Source: an uncultured Desulfotomaculum sp.
GTDB taxonomy: Bacteria > Bacillota > Desulfotomaculia > Desulfotomaculales > Desulfotomaculaceae
Assembly (NCBI GenBank): GCA_946411205.1
Contig: CAMKDG010000004.1
Location: 1 to 53,684 of the forward strand
Reading direction: 5' to 3'
Length of the DNA stretch: 53,684 nt
Position 1 is the stretch's first letter. Every line of letters starts with the position of its first letter. Below, piece after piece: positions 34,498-43,115 of the stretch. The position numbers and the translations under genes were made by a program. The notes beneath the pieces were generated by a model. That model saw only the letters and a list, made by a program, of their open reading frames with translations. It was not told the origin of the DNA and did no database searches.

Positions 34498-34522
34498 TAT
34501 AAACTTACTTTATAACTCTGCT
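34489..34522 (-). promoter_or_regulatory. Antiterminator of the trp leader
   Basis: On the minus strand GTTATAAA (34516-34509) pairs with TTTATAAC (34503-34496) around GTAAG. AGCA (34522-34519) pairs with TGCT (34492-34489) outside a small internal loop. The structure uses TRAP triplets 11-12 on one side and the terminator's left arm on the other, so TRAP binding and terminator formation both exclude it. Confidence 0.82.
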
Positions 34523-34577
34523 ACCCTCAGCTAATCTCATCTCAACTATTTAACTCAGCTATTCTCAAACTCTTCTC
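34516..34577 (-). promoter_or_regulatory. TRAP-binding site: twelve GAG/TAG triplets
   Basis: On the minus strand the RNA has, 5' to 3', GAG, GAG, GAG, TAG, GAG, TAG, GAG, GAG, TAG, GAG, TAG, GAG. Nine of the eleven gaps are two bases; one is three and one is five. This is the classic substrate for the ring-shaped TRAP protein, each subunit binding one triplet when tryptophan is bound. The mtrB gene for TRAP is at 42022-42252. Confidence 0.93.
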
Positions 34578-34600
34578 ATAGGTAACTAAACTTATTTTAT

Positions 34601-34630
34601 AACTTAGCACACAGTGGCAGAATTTGTCAA
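34601..34630 (-). promoter_or_regulatory. Sigma-A promoter of the trp operon
   Basis: On the minus strand TTGACA (34630-34625) and a weak -10 TAAGTT (34606-34601) are 18 bases apart. The transcript would start about 15-20 bases before the first TRAP triplet. Confidence 0.65.
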
Positions 34631-34741
34631 TGACTTTTTTAAAAAGTATCGTAAAAAAATTAGGACTATTTGGAAGGAAATTTTATCTTTCCTGCATAAC
34701 CTATTAAAAGACATGATTTACCAGAAAGGTGGCTTAAGAAG

Positions 34742-34969
34742 TTGACAGATAAAAAAAGCATAACATTATTTGAGCCTTATGCAGTAGGAAATTTAGTGGT
34801 GTATGTCACTGGGGAGGATCGAGGTTCCGTGATTGAAGCAGACTGTCGCTGGGAATTGACCACCACGTTAACTAGCTGCGACTGTTGCACCTTCCACTGG
34901 CGTTCCAGTACGGACCCAACCTTTCAGTGTCGTCATATCTTGGCGTTGCGTGAGGTATTAGGAAAATAG
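34742..34969 (+). CDS. Small SWIM-type zinc-finger protein
   Basis: A 75-residue protein whose C-terminal half carries a SWIM-like zinc motif: CDCCTFHWRSSTDPTFQCRH, i.e. CxC with a distant Cys-x-His, followed by ILALREVL. SWIM domains occur in DNA-binding and Snf2-associated proteins, usually as part of larger proteins, so this stand-alone form is unusual. TTG 34742 is preceded by AAAGGTGG. It is divergent from trpE and monocistronic. Confidence 0.7.
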   Translation: MTDKKSITLFEPYAVGNLVVYVTGEDRGSVIEADCRWELTTTLTSCDCCTFHWRSSTDPTFQCRHILALREVLGK

Positions 34970-34975
34970 CTTGTC

Positions 34976-34999
34976 ACCCCTGGGTAACCGGGGGTTTTT
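34976..34999 (+). terminator. Terminator of the SWIM gene
   Basis: CCCCTGG pairs with CCGGGGG (one G-T pair) around GTAA, followed by TTTTTA. Confidence 0.75.
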
Positions 35000-35927
35000 A
35001 CATATGCAACCGACCCTGCAATTGCTGCCTGGCCGCTTCCCCCAGCACCCGGTAACCTTCATGGGAAGGGTGACCCCCATCTAGCAACAAACGGGGAATA
35101 CCCTGACCTGTACTATCTAGCAGGGGTGAATAATAGTCCAGGGTAAAAAGTTCGTTGTCCGCAGCATATTGAGCAATCCACTTCCTAATTTGCTGCAAAG
35201 AATGGTTATATTTTTCCGCATCCTCCCGTGTTCCTTGAAAGTTTTGCAGCAGCTGTTCTATATTGAGTGGGGAAGGCAAAACCAAGATTGGACAAATCCC
35301 CTGCTGCACTGCCAGTTCTGCCACCTGACGGATATTGTTTTCTACCTCCCTGATTGCTATGCCCATCCAGCCATCATTATGACCTCCGGCGAAAATAACA
35401 TAGGCCGGATTTTCTGCAACTACATCATTAGCAAAACGGGCCAACATTTGGCTGGTGGTTTCGCCATTAATGCCCCGGTTGATCAACCTATACCCGGTAG
35501 CTTCGGCCACCACCTTGACCCAGGAGTAATCCGGTCCATCGGGATAACCATAGGTGATACTATCTCCCAGGCAAACTATTTTTTTCCGCTCGATGACTTT
35601 CTGAAAGGCCTGCACACCGGCTTCATCTGCCAAAGCAAACGTAACATCCCGAATGTTTAGATCCAAGGACAAGTGCCTTCTGGCCTCGGCAACCATGATC
35701 CGTGACAGGGCATCCGGTGAGATTTCTTTTTGCCGAGTGTGAATCACCGGAATCAACAAAGACTGCAGTTTTTTGGTTTCAGCAGTCTTAAAAGCTTTTC
35801 TGATAACGGTTCTGATGCTATCAATCGGAGACTGCTGATCCCGAAAATCCTCAGCCTTTAACACCTGTTCCCGTTCTTGATGCTGCAAACCAAACGTAGA
35901 TAAATCCGCTTGGATAACTTGAATCAT
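34998..35927 (-). CDS. SGNH hydrolase fused to a macro-domain-like N-terminal fragment
   Basis: A 309-residue protein. Residues from about 118 form a GDSL/SGNH esterase: block I CLGDSITYGYP (Ser nucleophile), block II Gly in INRGINGETTSQ, block III GGHND, and block V DGGHPSHEGYRV with the Asp/His pair. Residues 1-115 (SPIDSIRTVIRKAFKTAETK, LQSLLIPVIHTRQKEISPDA, IRDVTFALADEAGVQAFQKV) resemble the C-terminal half of a macro domain, including the usual late strand-helix (VxFxLxDExxxxxF). The N-terminal ADP-ribose-binding half is missing. The substrate is unknown; a deacylase acting on a nucleotide-linked ester is conceivable. ATG 35927 follows AAGGAGG. Confidence 0.75.
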   Translation of the reverse strand: MIQVIQADLSTFGLQHQEREQVLKAEDFRDQQSPIDSIRTVIRKAFKTAETKKLQSLLIPVIHTRQKEISPDALSRIMVAEARRHLSLDLNIRDVTFALADEAGVQAFQKVIERKKIVCLGDSITYGYPDGPDYSWVKVVAEATGYRLINRGINGETTSQMLARFANDVVAENPAYVIFAGGHNDGWMGIAIREVENNIRQVAELAVQQGICPILVLPSPLNIEQLLQNFQGTREDAEKYNHSLQQIRKWIAQYAADNELFTLDYYSPLLDSTGQGIPRLLLDGGHPSHEGYRVLGEAARQQLQGRLHM

Positions 35928-35997
35928 CTGCCAACCTCCTTCTTTAAGAAAACCTTATTTATCTTTTCGCTTACGATTAGGGAATTCCTTCCAAACC

Positions 35998-36132
35998 AGA
36001 AAAACTTGGCTTAGGCCAAGTCAGCTTGTTGAGAAACTACAGGCCTGTCGATAGACTGGCTTGCCCTCAGCCTCAGCGAAGCACCTGAAAAAGACCGGCA
36101 GGAATGCAGTATGATGCCTCTGCTTATACTTT
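35998..36132 (+). repeat. Dispersed hairpin repeat, long copy D
   Basis: The element starts AGAAAAACTTGGCTTAGGCC and ends CTGCTTATACTTT, the family ends, but carries a longer centre (about 135 bases in total). Its distal end overlaps the stop codon of the DedA gene on the other strand. Confidence 0.6.
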
Positions 36133-36723
36133 ATTTTTTTGCGGTGCTAACCACAGATGTCGAATTAAATAAAACGCTAACAACAATCCCCCGGCCACGG
36201 CCAGCCAAGTAACCCAGGACCCATTGACAAACTTTTGCCAGCCTTTACCCAGCAAGGCACCTGCCCCTAAGAAGGTGGTTAGCCAAAGAATCGCGTGGAT
36301 AGTGTCGTAAAGTAGAAATTTTTTCATAGAAATGCCGCTAATACCTGCCACATAGGGCGTTACATTGCCCACCGTGGGTAAAAATCTCCCCCCAATGATA
36401 TAGCCCGGGGCAGAGTTGGTTAGAAGTTCCTGAGCCTTGGCAAAACGTTTTGGGGTTACACCAATATACTTACCCCACTTTTTTAGAAAGGGTTCGCCAA
36501 GATAACGTCCAATAGAAAAGGCTGATAGGGAGCCAAGAATGTAGGCTAGCAGGGATACCAACCAAGCTAAAACAATATTTAATTGCCCCTGCCGGGACAA
36601 AAAACCGATCAAAGCCAATAATACACTGCCTGGAAAAGGAAGTCCCAAAGCTTCCAAATAGATGCCTATAAACAAACCTGGTAACCCCAGCCCTGTAAAA
36701 ATATCCAAAATCCGGTCAACCAA
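36124..36723 (-). CDS. DedA-family membrane protein
   Basis: A 199-residue member of the DedA/SNARE-associated family with four or five membrane segments. Hallmarks are YLEALGLPFPGSVLLALIGF, the motif SIGRYLGEPFLKKWGKYI, and GGRFLPTVGNVTPYVAGISG with the conserved Arg-Pro-Gly pattern. DedA proteins act as lipid flippases or transporters needed for envelope integrity and pH homeostasis. Start TTG 36723 has AGGGAG seven bases upstream. Its last residues come from the repeat end. Confidence 0.88.
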   Translation of the reverse strand: MVDRILDIFTGLGLPGLFIGIYLEALGLPFPGSVLLALIGFLSRQGQLNIVLAWLVSLLAYILGSLSAFSIGRYLGEPFLKKWGKYIGVTPKRFAKAQELLTNSAPGYIIGGRFLPTVGNVTPYVAGISGISMKKFLLYDTIHAILWLTTFLGAGALLGKGWQKFVNGSWVTWLAVAGGLLLAFYLIRHLWLAPQKNKV

Positions 36724-36992
36724 AGCATCTCCCTCCCCAGCTTATTATGGCAAAAAAGCGGCATTAATATGAAAAACCACCTGCGGCAAAATGCAGATGG
36801 TTTATTGGATAACGCTAAAGGCTTTATGACAATCCATTTGGGTCGTCGGCTTTCAATCATTGGCTTGGCTAGCTTACTTAATTCTTTTTAACAAATTGCC
36901 TGTCCTACACCAATTCAACATTTATGTTAAACAGTGGGAGCTTCAACCAATAAAGCCGATGGCCGATAGCTGATGGCTGACGGCCCATATTC
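36724..36992. other. Intergenic region with the pyk terminator
   Basis: Besides the terminator at 36772-36803 it holds short direct repeats near 36955-36985 (GCCGATGGCCGATAGCTGAT style) that I cannot assign. No gene is supported. Confidence 0.5.
36772..36803 (-). terminator. Terminator of the accDA-pfkA-pyk operon
   Basis: On the minus strand AAACCATCTGC pairs with GCAGGTGGTTTTT around ATTTTGCC. It lies about 190 bases beyond the pyk stop. Confidence 0.72.
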
Positions 36993-38744
36993 CTACAACA
37001 CCCTCGCCGCTCCACCGTAAATCAACCCTCGCTGCCCGTCCACGGTAATCACTGCACCATCTGTCAGCTGAGTTACGGCATTCTCCACTCCCACAATGGC
37101 CGGAATACCGAACTCCAGACCAACAATGGCAGCATGGGAGGTTAAACCGCCTTCTTCGGTAATCACGGCGGCTGCTTTTCCCATAATCGGCACAAAATCG
37201 CGGTCAGTGGCCATGGTCACCAAGATATCTCCCGGTTGTACCTTCGTCAAAGCTTCCTCAGCAGTCTGGCAAATTCTTACTTTGCCGGTTACACTACGGC
37301 GGCCAATGCCAGTTCCCTTGGCTAAAATGGTACTGACGGTATGTACCTTCATCATGTTAGTGGTACCATGCACACCAACAGGCACACCTGCGGTTATTAC
37401 TACCAAATCTCCGCCAGAAATAAGCCCCTTGGCCAGCGAAACATCTACTGAACTGGCAATCATTTCGTCAGTGCCGGTAACATCACTGATGGGCAAAGGC
37501 TCCACACCCCATACCAGGCACAGCTTTCTGAGCACCTTCTCCCTCGGAGTAACAGCTATCACATTTACTTTGGGGCGATACTTGGCAATCATTCTGGCAG
37601 TATGACCGCTGGCCGTGGCCGTGATAATAGCGGTTACACCCAGTTCCTTAGCCAAGGTACACACCGCATGGCTGATACCATCGGTAACGGTTCTTTGGAT
37701 AACTGCTCCCCGGGCCACCAATAAATCATCGAAGTCTACCGCCAACTCTGCCCGCCGGGCAATACGTGCCATCGTTTCTACCGTCTGCACCGGGTATTTG
37801 CCCGCAGCGGTTTCACCGGATAACATAATGGCATCACTGCCATCAAAAATAGCGTTCGCCACATCACTGGCCTCAGCCCGGGTAGGTCTAGGGTTCTGGG
37901 TCATGGACTCCAGCATTTGCGTAGCGGTAATCACTGGCTTACCGGCGAGGTTACACCTTTCAATCATGGTCTTTTGTAAAACAGGTACCTCTTCGGCCGG
38001 AATTTCTACACCTAGATCTCCTCTGGCGACCATGATGCCATTGGCAACGTTAATGATCTCATCGAGGTTATCTACACCTTGGCTGCTTTCGATTTTGGCA
38101 ATAATATCCACATCTGCTCCATATTCTTCGACAATTTGACGGATGGCTAAAACATCCGCTGCTTTACGAATGAAAGACGCCGCAATAAAGTCGACTCCTT
38201 GCTCCAATCCAAAACGAATATCAGCAATATCACGATCTGTAATAGAAGGTAAATTGACATTAACACCCGGTAGATTAACACCCTTTTGATTGGAAAGCGG
38301 TCCCCCGTTAATTACCTTGCAGTGTACATCCTGTCCGTCGATCGCCTCTACTTCCAGTTCAATTAAGCCGTCTGCCACTGCCACAAGGCTGCCAGGCTGC
38401 ACATCCTTGGGTAAATCCAGATAGGTTACAGAAACAATGGTATTATCCCCCACCAGATCCCGGGTGGTTAGGGTAAACCGCTGATCTTTTTCTAACGTTA
38501 TCGGTGGTTGGGCAAAAGTTTTTAAACGAATTTCCGGTCCCTTGGTATCTAGCATAATGGCAATATTTTTACCAATTGCCGCAGCAGCTTGGCGGATTGC
38601 AGCGATCCTTCTGCCGTGGTCTTCATGGGTACCATGCGAAAAATTGAGTCTGGCTACATTCATACCTGCCAGCATCATTTTCTGTAGCGTTTCTACATTT
38701 TCACTAGCAGGACCAATGGTGCAAACAATCTTTGTCCGCCTCAT
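36993..38744 (-). CDS. pyk: Pyruvate kinase with C-terminal PEP-utiliser domain
   Basis: A 583-residue pyruvate kinase that turns PEP and ADP into pyruvate and ATP. It starts RRTKIVCTIGPASENVETLQ; the substrate site is in DIIAKIESSQGVDNLDEII, MVARGDLGVEIPAEEVP and the signature ATQMLESM. The allosteric domain follows. The last ~110 residues form an extra phosphohistidine (PEP-utiliser) domain with TEEGGLTSHAAIVGLEFGIP, as in Bacillus-type enzymes. It is last in an accD-accA-pfkA-pyk set, 28 bases after pfkA. Confidence 0.96.
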   Translation of the reverse strand: MRRTKIVCTIGPASENVETLQKMMLAGMNVARLNFSHGTHEDHGRRIAAIRQAAAAIGKNIAIMLDTKGPEIRLKTFAQPPITLEKDQRFTLTTRDLVGDNTIVSVTYLDLPKDVQPGSLVAVADGLIELEVEAIDGQDVHCKVINGGPLSNQKGVNLPGVNVNLPSITDRDIADIRFGLEQGVDFIAASFIRKAADVLAIRQIVEEYGADVDIIAKIESSQGVDNLDEIINVANGIMVARGDLGVEIPAEEVPVLQKTMIERCNLAGKPVITATQMLESMTQNPRPTRAEASDVANAIFDGSDAIMLSGETAAGKYPVQTVETMARIARRAELAVDFDDLLVARGAVIQRTVTDGISHAVCTLAKELGVTAIITATASGHTARMIAKYRPKVNVIAVTPREKVLRKLCLVWGVEPLPISDVTGTDEMIASSVDVSLAKGLISGGDLVVITAGVPVGVHGTTNMMKVHTVSTILAKGTGIGRRSVTGKVRICQTAEEALTKVQPGDILVTMATDRDFVPIMGKAAAVITEEGGLTSHAAIVGLEFGIPAIVGVENAVTQLTDGAVITVDGQRGLIYGGAARVL

Positions 38745-38772
38745 AGAAGAACCCCCTGTCGTTTAGAAAAAC

Positions 38773-39735
38773 TTAAATAGAGAGAATTTTGGCCAATTCG
38801 TACATTTCCTTATTAATTGGGCTGGCCTTGCCGATAACTTCCGATAAATCGCTGGCCACAATCTCCCCGGCTTTCATCCCAACCATTTTGTTAGTTTCTC
38901 CAGCCATTAGTAATTCTACTGCTTTAGCACCTAACCTGGCGGCGAGAATTCGGTCAAAGGCACTGGGGCTACCGCCGCGTTGCAAATGACCTAGAATGGT
39001 AACCTTGGTATCAAAACCGGTAAAGTCTTTAATTCTCTGGCCGATTTCTATCCCGCTGGCTGCCCCTTCGGCCACCAGGATTACTGAATGAAGCTTACCC
39101 CGTTTGATCCCACTTAGTAGTTTTTTGCAGATATCCTCTACATTAAAAGGTATCTCAGGAATTAAGATGCTTTCGGCCCCGCCAGCTAAGCCCGCGGCCA
39201 AAGCAATGTTACCAGAATTGCGACCCATGACCTCAATGACAAAGGTACGCTCATGGGAGGTTGCGGTATCACGGATTTTATTAATGGCCTCCACCACATT
39301 ATTAACCGCTGTATCGAAGCCAATGGTATAGTCTGTGCCGGCAATATCATTATCAATGGTTCCCGGTACCCCAATCACGGGTATCCCATATTCTTGTTGA
39401 AAAAGATTGGCCCCGGTAAAAGAACCATCCCCGCCAATAACCACCAATCCCTGTACTCCAAAACGCTGCACATTCTCAAAGGCCAAAGCCCGTCCTTCTT
39501 TGGTTTGAAAGCGCTTTGACCTGGCCGTATGTAAAATGGTACCACCCCTGCCGATAATGTCAGCAACAGAGCCTAAATTCATCGGTCCCATGTCAGCATC
39601 GACAAAACCACTATACCCTCGGTTGATCCCGATAATTTCCAAGCCGTGGTAAATGGCCTTACGGACAACTGCCCGAATACAGGAGTTCATGCCCGAGGCA
39701 TCGCCGCCACTTGTTAAAACACCAATCCTCTGCAC
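38773..39735 (-). CDS. pfkA: ATP-dependent 6-phosphofructokinase
   Basis: A 320-residue PfkA. It starts QRIGVLTSGGDASGMN (the usual GGDAPGMN with Ser for Pro). GGDGS and PGTIDNDI carry the Gly residues of ATP-using enzymes rather than the Asp/Lys of PPi-using ones, and Asp of TIDND is the catalytic base. EVMGRNSGNIAL and GHLQRGGSPSAFDR complete the fructose 6-phosphate site. It is followed by pyk, so two glycolytic control enzymes are made together. Confidence 0.96.
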   Translation of the reverse strand: MQRIGVLTSGGDASGMNSCIRAVVRKAIYHGLEIIGINRGYSGFVDADMGPMNLGSVADIIGRGGTILHTARSKRFQTKEGRALAFENVQRFGVQGLVVIGGDGSFTGANLFQQEYGIPVIGVPGTIDNDIAGTDYTIGFDTAVNNVVEAINKIRDTATSHERTFVIEVMGRNSGNIALAAGLAGGAESILIPEIPFNVEDICKKLLSGIKRGKLHSVILVAEGAASGIEIGQRIKDFTGFDTKVTILGHLQRGGSPSAFDRILAARLGAKAVELLMAGETNKMVGMKAGEIVASDLSEVIGKASPINKEMYELAKILSI

Positions 39736-39775
39736 CTACTTAACTCCTCCTTCAAATACCTTATTATGCACTTAT

Positions 39776-39798
39776 AGCCTGCCGCGAAGCGGCAGGCT
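39776..39798. repeat. Perfect short hairpin between accA and pfkA
   Basis: AGCCTGCCGC and GCGGCAGGCT are perfect complements around a three-base loop. There is no adjoining T-run on the minus strand, so it is more likely an RNA processing or stability element than a terminator. Confidence 0.6.
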
Positions 39799-39822
39799 TA
39801 TCCAAGTTTATATAAATTATTT

Positions 39823-40767
39823 TTATCCTGTTTGTCCCATGGCACGGAATTTGGCATAGCGCGTCTCAACCAACTGTTCCGTGGACTGTTGTAATAATTC
39901 CTTTAAATGGCGCTCCAGAGCTTCGTCCAATAGGCTGTAACTAGCGGCTAAATCACTATGCGCCCCACCCAGGGGTTCTGGAAGGATCTCATCAATAACC
40001 CCCAGCCGCAACAAATCTTCCGCCGTCAGATTCAAAGCCTCTGCTGCTTCCTTGGCTTTATTGCCGTCCTTCCAGAGGATACTGGCTGCAGCCTCCGGGG
40101 AACTAACCGAAAAAATGGCATGTTCTTGCATCAGGATTTTATTAGCCACACCCAGAGCCAGTGCACCCCCGCTGCCACCTTCGCCAATCACCACAGAAAT
40201 GATCGGTACTTTTAAAGCGGACATCACCATGAGATTTCTGGCAATAGCCTCTCCCTGGCCCCGTTCTTCAGCACCCATACCGCAGTAGGCACCGGCCGTA
40301 TCAATAAAGCAAACTACCGGGCGACCAAACTTTTCTGCTTGTTTCATTAATCGTAAAGCCTTACGAAATCCTTCCGGGTGAGCCATACCAAAATTTCGTT
40401 GAACATTTTCTTTGGTATCGTGGCCCTTTAAATGCCCTATTACCGTAACGGGAATTCCTTTGTAGCGGGCGAGGCCGCCTAAGATCGCAGGGTCATCCCC
40501 AAATAATCTGTCACCATGTAGTTCCAAGAAATCTGTAAAAAGGGCTTTACAATAATCTAAGGTGTTGGGCCGAGCAGCATGTCTGGCTATTTGCACCTTT
40601 TGCCAAGGACTTAGATTACTGTAGATATTTTCCTTCATATCCCTGGATTTTTTTTCTAAGAGAGCAATTTCCTCGGAAAAATCAATCCCTTTTTCTTGGG
40701 TAAAACGATTTAATTCTTCGATTTTAGCCTCAAGCTCCAGCAAGGGCCGTTCAAAATCAAGTGCCAT
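39823..40767 (-). CDS. accA: Acetyl-CoA carboxylase carboxyltransferase alpha subunit
   Basis: A 314-residue crotonase-fold protein. With AccD it transfers CO2 from biotin to acetyl-CoA, giving malonyl-CoA. It starts [20 protein letters not shown]; the core includes [60 protein letters not shown] and [16 protein letters not shown]. It lies 12 bases after accD. accB and accC are not in the window. Confidence 0.96.
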   Translation of the reverse strand: MALDFERPLLELEAKIEELNRFTQEKGIDFSEEIALLEKKSRDMKENIYSNLSPWQKVQIARHAARPNTLDYCKALFTDFLELHGDRLFGDDPAILGGLARYKGIPVTVIGHLKGHDTKENVQRNFGMAHPEGFRKALRLMKQAEKFGRPVVCFIDTAGAYCGMGAEERGQGEAIARNLMVMSALKVPIISVVIGEGGSGGALALGVANKILMQEHAIFSVSSPEAAASILWKDGNKAKEAAEALNLTAEDLLRLGVIDEILPEPLGGAHSDLAASYSLLDEALERHLKELLQQSTEQLVETRYAKFRAMGQTG

Positions 40768-40779
40768 GCTTGGCCTCCT

Positions 40780-41631
40780 TTAAACCTGATGGAGTGAAAG
40801 AATCTTGGCCAACGTATCTCGTAACGTAAGACGGTTGATAATCATATCCACCATCCCATGTTGGCGCATAAATTCTGCTCTTTGGAAACCCTCCGGTAGT
40901 TTTTGACGGATGGTTTGCTCAATCACCCGAGGTCCGGTGAAACCAATCAGTGCCCCTGGTTCTGCGATGATAATATCTCCCAAGGAAGCAAAACTGGCCG
41001 TAACGCCACCAGTGGTGGGATCGGTAAAGACCGAAATAAACAACAACCCCGCCTCGTCCAGCTTGGCCAAAGCAGCGGAAGTCTTAGCCATTTGCATTAG
41101 AGAAAGAATCCCTTCCTGCATCCTTGCTCCACCAGAGGTAGAAAAGAGAAGCATCGGACATCGCCGTTCGATCGCCTTCTCAATCGTCCGGGCAATTTGC
41201 TCCCCCACTACGGAGCCCATGCTACCCATGATAAAATGGGAATCCATCACACCGATCATGACTGGGTTCCCTTCTATGGTAGCTTCACCGACCAGGATCG
41301 CTTCCTTGAGACCGGTGCTTTCTTGCACAGTTGCAATCTTTTCACTATAGTTGGGAAAATGTAGCGGATTTATTGTAGTCAACTCATGATCAAGCTCTTG
41401 AAAAGATCCCTCATCCACCGTCATGCGTATTCTTTCCTGGGCATTAAGACGGAAATGATAATTGCATTTCTGACAAACCTTACAGTTTTTATCCAATTCT
41501 TTGGTATACAGGATTTCATTGCATCGTGGGCATTTAACCCATAAACCCTCGGGAATATCCCTTTTTTCTGTTTGGTTACCCTCTGGTCGTACGGTTACAT
41601 ATTTGGTTTTACGAAAAATATCTAAAGCCAA
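40780..41631 (-). CDS. accD: Acetyl-CoA carboxylase carboxyltransferase beta subunit
   Basis: A 283-residue AccD with an N-terminal zinc ribbon (Cys34, Cys37, Cys53, Cys56 in VKCPRCNEI and [11 protein letters not shown]). The carboxyltransferase core includes [40 protein letters not shown] and [20 protein letters not shown]. It is the partner of AccA and first of the accDA-pfkA-pyk set. Confidence 0.96.
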   Translation of the reverse strand: MALDIFRKTKYVTVRPEGNQTEKRDIPEGLWVKCPRCNEILYTKELDKNCKVCQKCNYHFRLNAQERIRMTVDEGSFQELDHELTTINPLHFPNYSEKIATVQESTGLKEAILVGEATIEGNPVMIGVMDSHFIMGSMGSVVGEQIARTIEKAIERRCPMLLFSTSGGARMQEGILSLMQMAKTSAALAKLDEAGLLFISVFTDPTTGGVTASFASLGDIIIAEPGALIGFTGPRVIEQTIRQKLPEGFQRAEFMRQHGMVDMIINRLTLRDTLAKILSLHQV

Positions 41632-41661
41632 AACTCACCTCTCCCTTAACTTAGCAGACGA

Positions 41662-41853
41662 TTATACTGTATTAATAATCTCTAATGCTTCGTCAACCTC
41701 GGATTCAGGTACCAAAATTTCTACCGATCCATTATCATTACCATTCGGTAGTCCGATATTGCGTAATTTTACAAGCAAGCCCTCCTGCGAAAGCGCTTGT
41801 TGTAATTTTTCGGCTTGTTTTTTGTTGGGCGCAATATATACCACCGTCCACAC
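41662..41853 (-). CDS. Small DUF2007-like protein
   Basis: A 63-residue alpha/beta protein (WTVVYIAPNKKQAEKLQQAL, GLLVKLRN, VEILVPESEVDEALEIINT). It resembles the ferredoxin-like fold of putative signal-transducing DUF2007 proteins. It lies 30 bases upstream of accD in the same direction and is probably co-transcribed. The start has an AGGGGGC-type site upstream. Its role is unknown. Confidence 0.72.
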   Translation of the reverse strand: MWTVVYIAPNKKQAEKLQQALSQEGLLVKLRNIGLPNGNDNGSVEILVPESEVDEALEIINTV

Positions 41854-41941
41854 ACCATAAGCCCCCTCAAATTACATTTAGATAGGATAAATCATATTAT
41901 GTTTGTTTCTATTAAATCCCTGGGTATTCCTCTTTTTCCCT

Positions 41942-41977
41942 ACAAAAATAAGTATATCCAGAGTTTAATCTCTGGAT
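41942..41977 (-). terminator. Terminator of mtrB
   Basis: On the minus strand ATCCAGAG pairs perfectly with CTCTGGAT around ATTAAA, followed by ATACTTATTTTTG. Confidence 0.7.
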
Positions 41978-42021
41978 ACTGATGCCTCATGCCAGATCAG
42001 CTTCTCCGCTCATGCTGCATT

Positions 42022-42252
42022 TTATTCGTCTGTCCGGATACGCCCGTGTTTAGTCATTAAATCTGCCCGTCCACGAATTTTAATGGCGGAAGTGTGCTCA
42101 GTAAACTGAGCAATCATGATTTCACCCTTATCCAATTTCTCGGAATGATGAAACTTGGTTGCTCCACCTCTGGTTAAACCAATAATCGTAACACCATTTT
42201 CCAACGCTTTAATAACAACGTAGTCGCCGCCAATCTGGTTGTTATCTGCCAT
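42022..42252 (-). CDS. mtrB: TRAP, trp RNA-binding attenuation protein
   Basis: A 76-residue TRAP. It matches Bacillus MtrB along its length: [30 protein letters not shown] and [17 protein letters not shown]. The RNA-contacting residues are kept (Lys39, Lys58 and Arg60, equivalent to Lys37, Lys56 and Arg58 in Bacillus). Eleven subunits form a ring; with tryptophan bound, it wraps GAG/UAG-rich RNA, promoting termination in the trp leader at 34516-34577. The ATG at 42252 follows GAGGTGG; the longer frame to 42279 lacks a site. No anti-TRAP gene is seen, and mtrB is not next to folE as in Bacillus. Confidence 0.95.
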   Translation of the reverse strand: MADNNQIGGDYVVIKALENGVTIIGLTRGGATKFHHSEKLDKGEIMIAQFTEHTSAIKIRGRADLMTKHGRIRTDE

Positions 42253-42342
42253 TTGTGACCACCTCAAAAATTTCCTCATTTTTACAGCTTACATCATATC
42301 ATATTTAACCCTGGTTGACAAGCTGGAAAGCTCAGCCTTGCT

Positions 42343-43011
42343 TTAGCCAGTGCAGTCGGCACACAGTAGCAGCTGAAGGTTACGCATCTTGCCATAGGCT
42401 ATCAGCTTATCTCCTGCTTGCAGTCGTTGACTCCCCCTTGGTGAATGGATAAAATCATCCTGGCGTTCAATGGCTAAAATAAAAATTTCTTTGTCTCTAA
42501 TTTTACTTTCCACAATGGTCTTCCCGGTGAGAATCGTATTCTCTTGTAAAATAACCTCTGCCACCCCATATTCCTGATTTAAATGAAGTACTTGTTCAAC
42601 CGTTTGTTTTTCCATTCTATAGCGGCGGGATAGCTGCCGTTCGATGCCTCTATCTAAGTGACCACGAAATTGGCGGCTGGAAGCCAAACTAATGACCACT
42701 AAAAAAATCATGATGGCGGTAGCCACCTGGACCAAGGTCAAGGGGTGACGCATAACGTCGATTAAAACGGTCACAATGGTGGCTGTACCCAAGTAGCCCA
42801 ACACCATCAAAACCATAATAATACGCCGCCGAGCATGGTGCCTTACCACAACTTCGGAATGGGAGGTGGTATAGCCCACTGTTACCAGGGCCGAAAGGGC
42901 TTGAAAACGAGCCATGGGTAAATCCATACCGGTTAACTTCAAAACAATGGCAGAAATCTCCACCAGTATAAACAGCACTAAAATAAAAGACACCAAGAAG
43001 ATTAAATTCAT
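42343..43011 (-). CDS. Membrane protein with RCK_C (TrkA-C) domain
   Basis: A 222-residue protein. Residues 1-115 hold three membrane helices (NLIFLVSFILVLFILVEISA, IIMVLMVLGYLGTATIVTVL, ATAIMIFLVVISLA) and the VTVGYTTSHSEVVVRHHARR loop. The C-terminal 80 residues form a TrkA-C domain (VAEVILQENTILTGKTIVES to LQAGDKLIAYGKM), which binds ligands such as c-di-AMP or nucleotides in potassium and other transporters. It may be a regulatory membrane protein rather than a channel, since no selectivity filter is visible. It is monocistronic between mtrB and dnaE. Confidence 0.8.
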   Translation of the reverse strand: MNLIFLVSFILVLFILVEISAIVLKLTGMDLPMARFQALSALVTVGYTTSHSEVVVRHHARRRIIMVLMVLGYLGTATIVTVLIDVMRHPLTLVQVATAIMIFLVVISLASSRQFRGHLDRGIERQLSRRYRMEKQTVEQVLHLNQEYGVAEVILQENTILTGKTIVESKIRDKEIFILAIERQDDFIHSPRGSQRLQAGDKLIAYGKMRNLQLLLCADCTG

Positions 43012-43075
43012 AGTATCACCCCTCGGTAGGAAATTGCCTGGTTCTTTATTTTGTGTTGATGTCAGTACATAAATA

Positions 43076-43113
43076 CAAAAAGCCAGGGGCTTTTTGTAGC
43101 CTCTGGCTTTTGC
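43076..43113 (-). terminator. Terminator of dnaE
   Basis: On the minus strand AAAAGCCAGAGGC pairs with GCCCCTGGCTTTTT around TACAAAAA, directly after the dnaE stop codon. Confidence 0.88.
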
Positions 43114-43115
43114 AT

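Noticed and set aside
34386-34640. T-box or leader-peptide attenuator for the trp operon
   Set aside because: There is no T-box AGGGTGGNACCGCG motif and no Trp-rich leader frame. The triplet array explains the leader.
37096-38139. Two long plus-strand frames opposite pyk
   Set aside because: They are antisense to a highly conserved enzyme; Ser/Thr/Pro-rich composition is typical of shadows.
39776-39798. UUCG-tetraloop terminator between accA and pfkA
   Set aside because: The loop closes as three bases, not a C(UUCG)G tetraloop, and there is no T-run.
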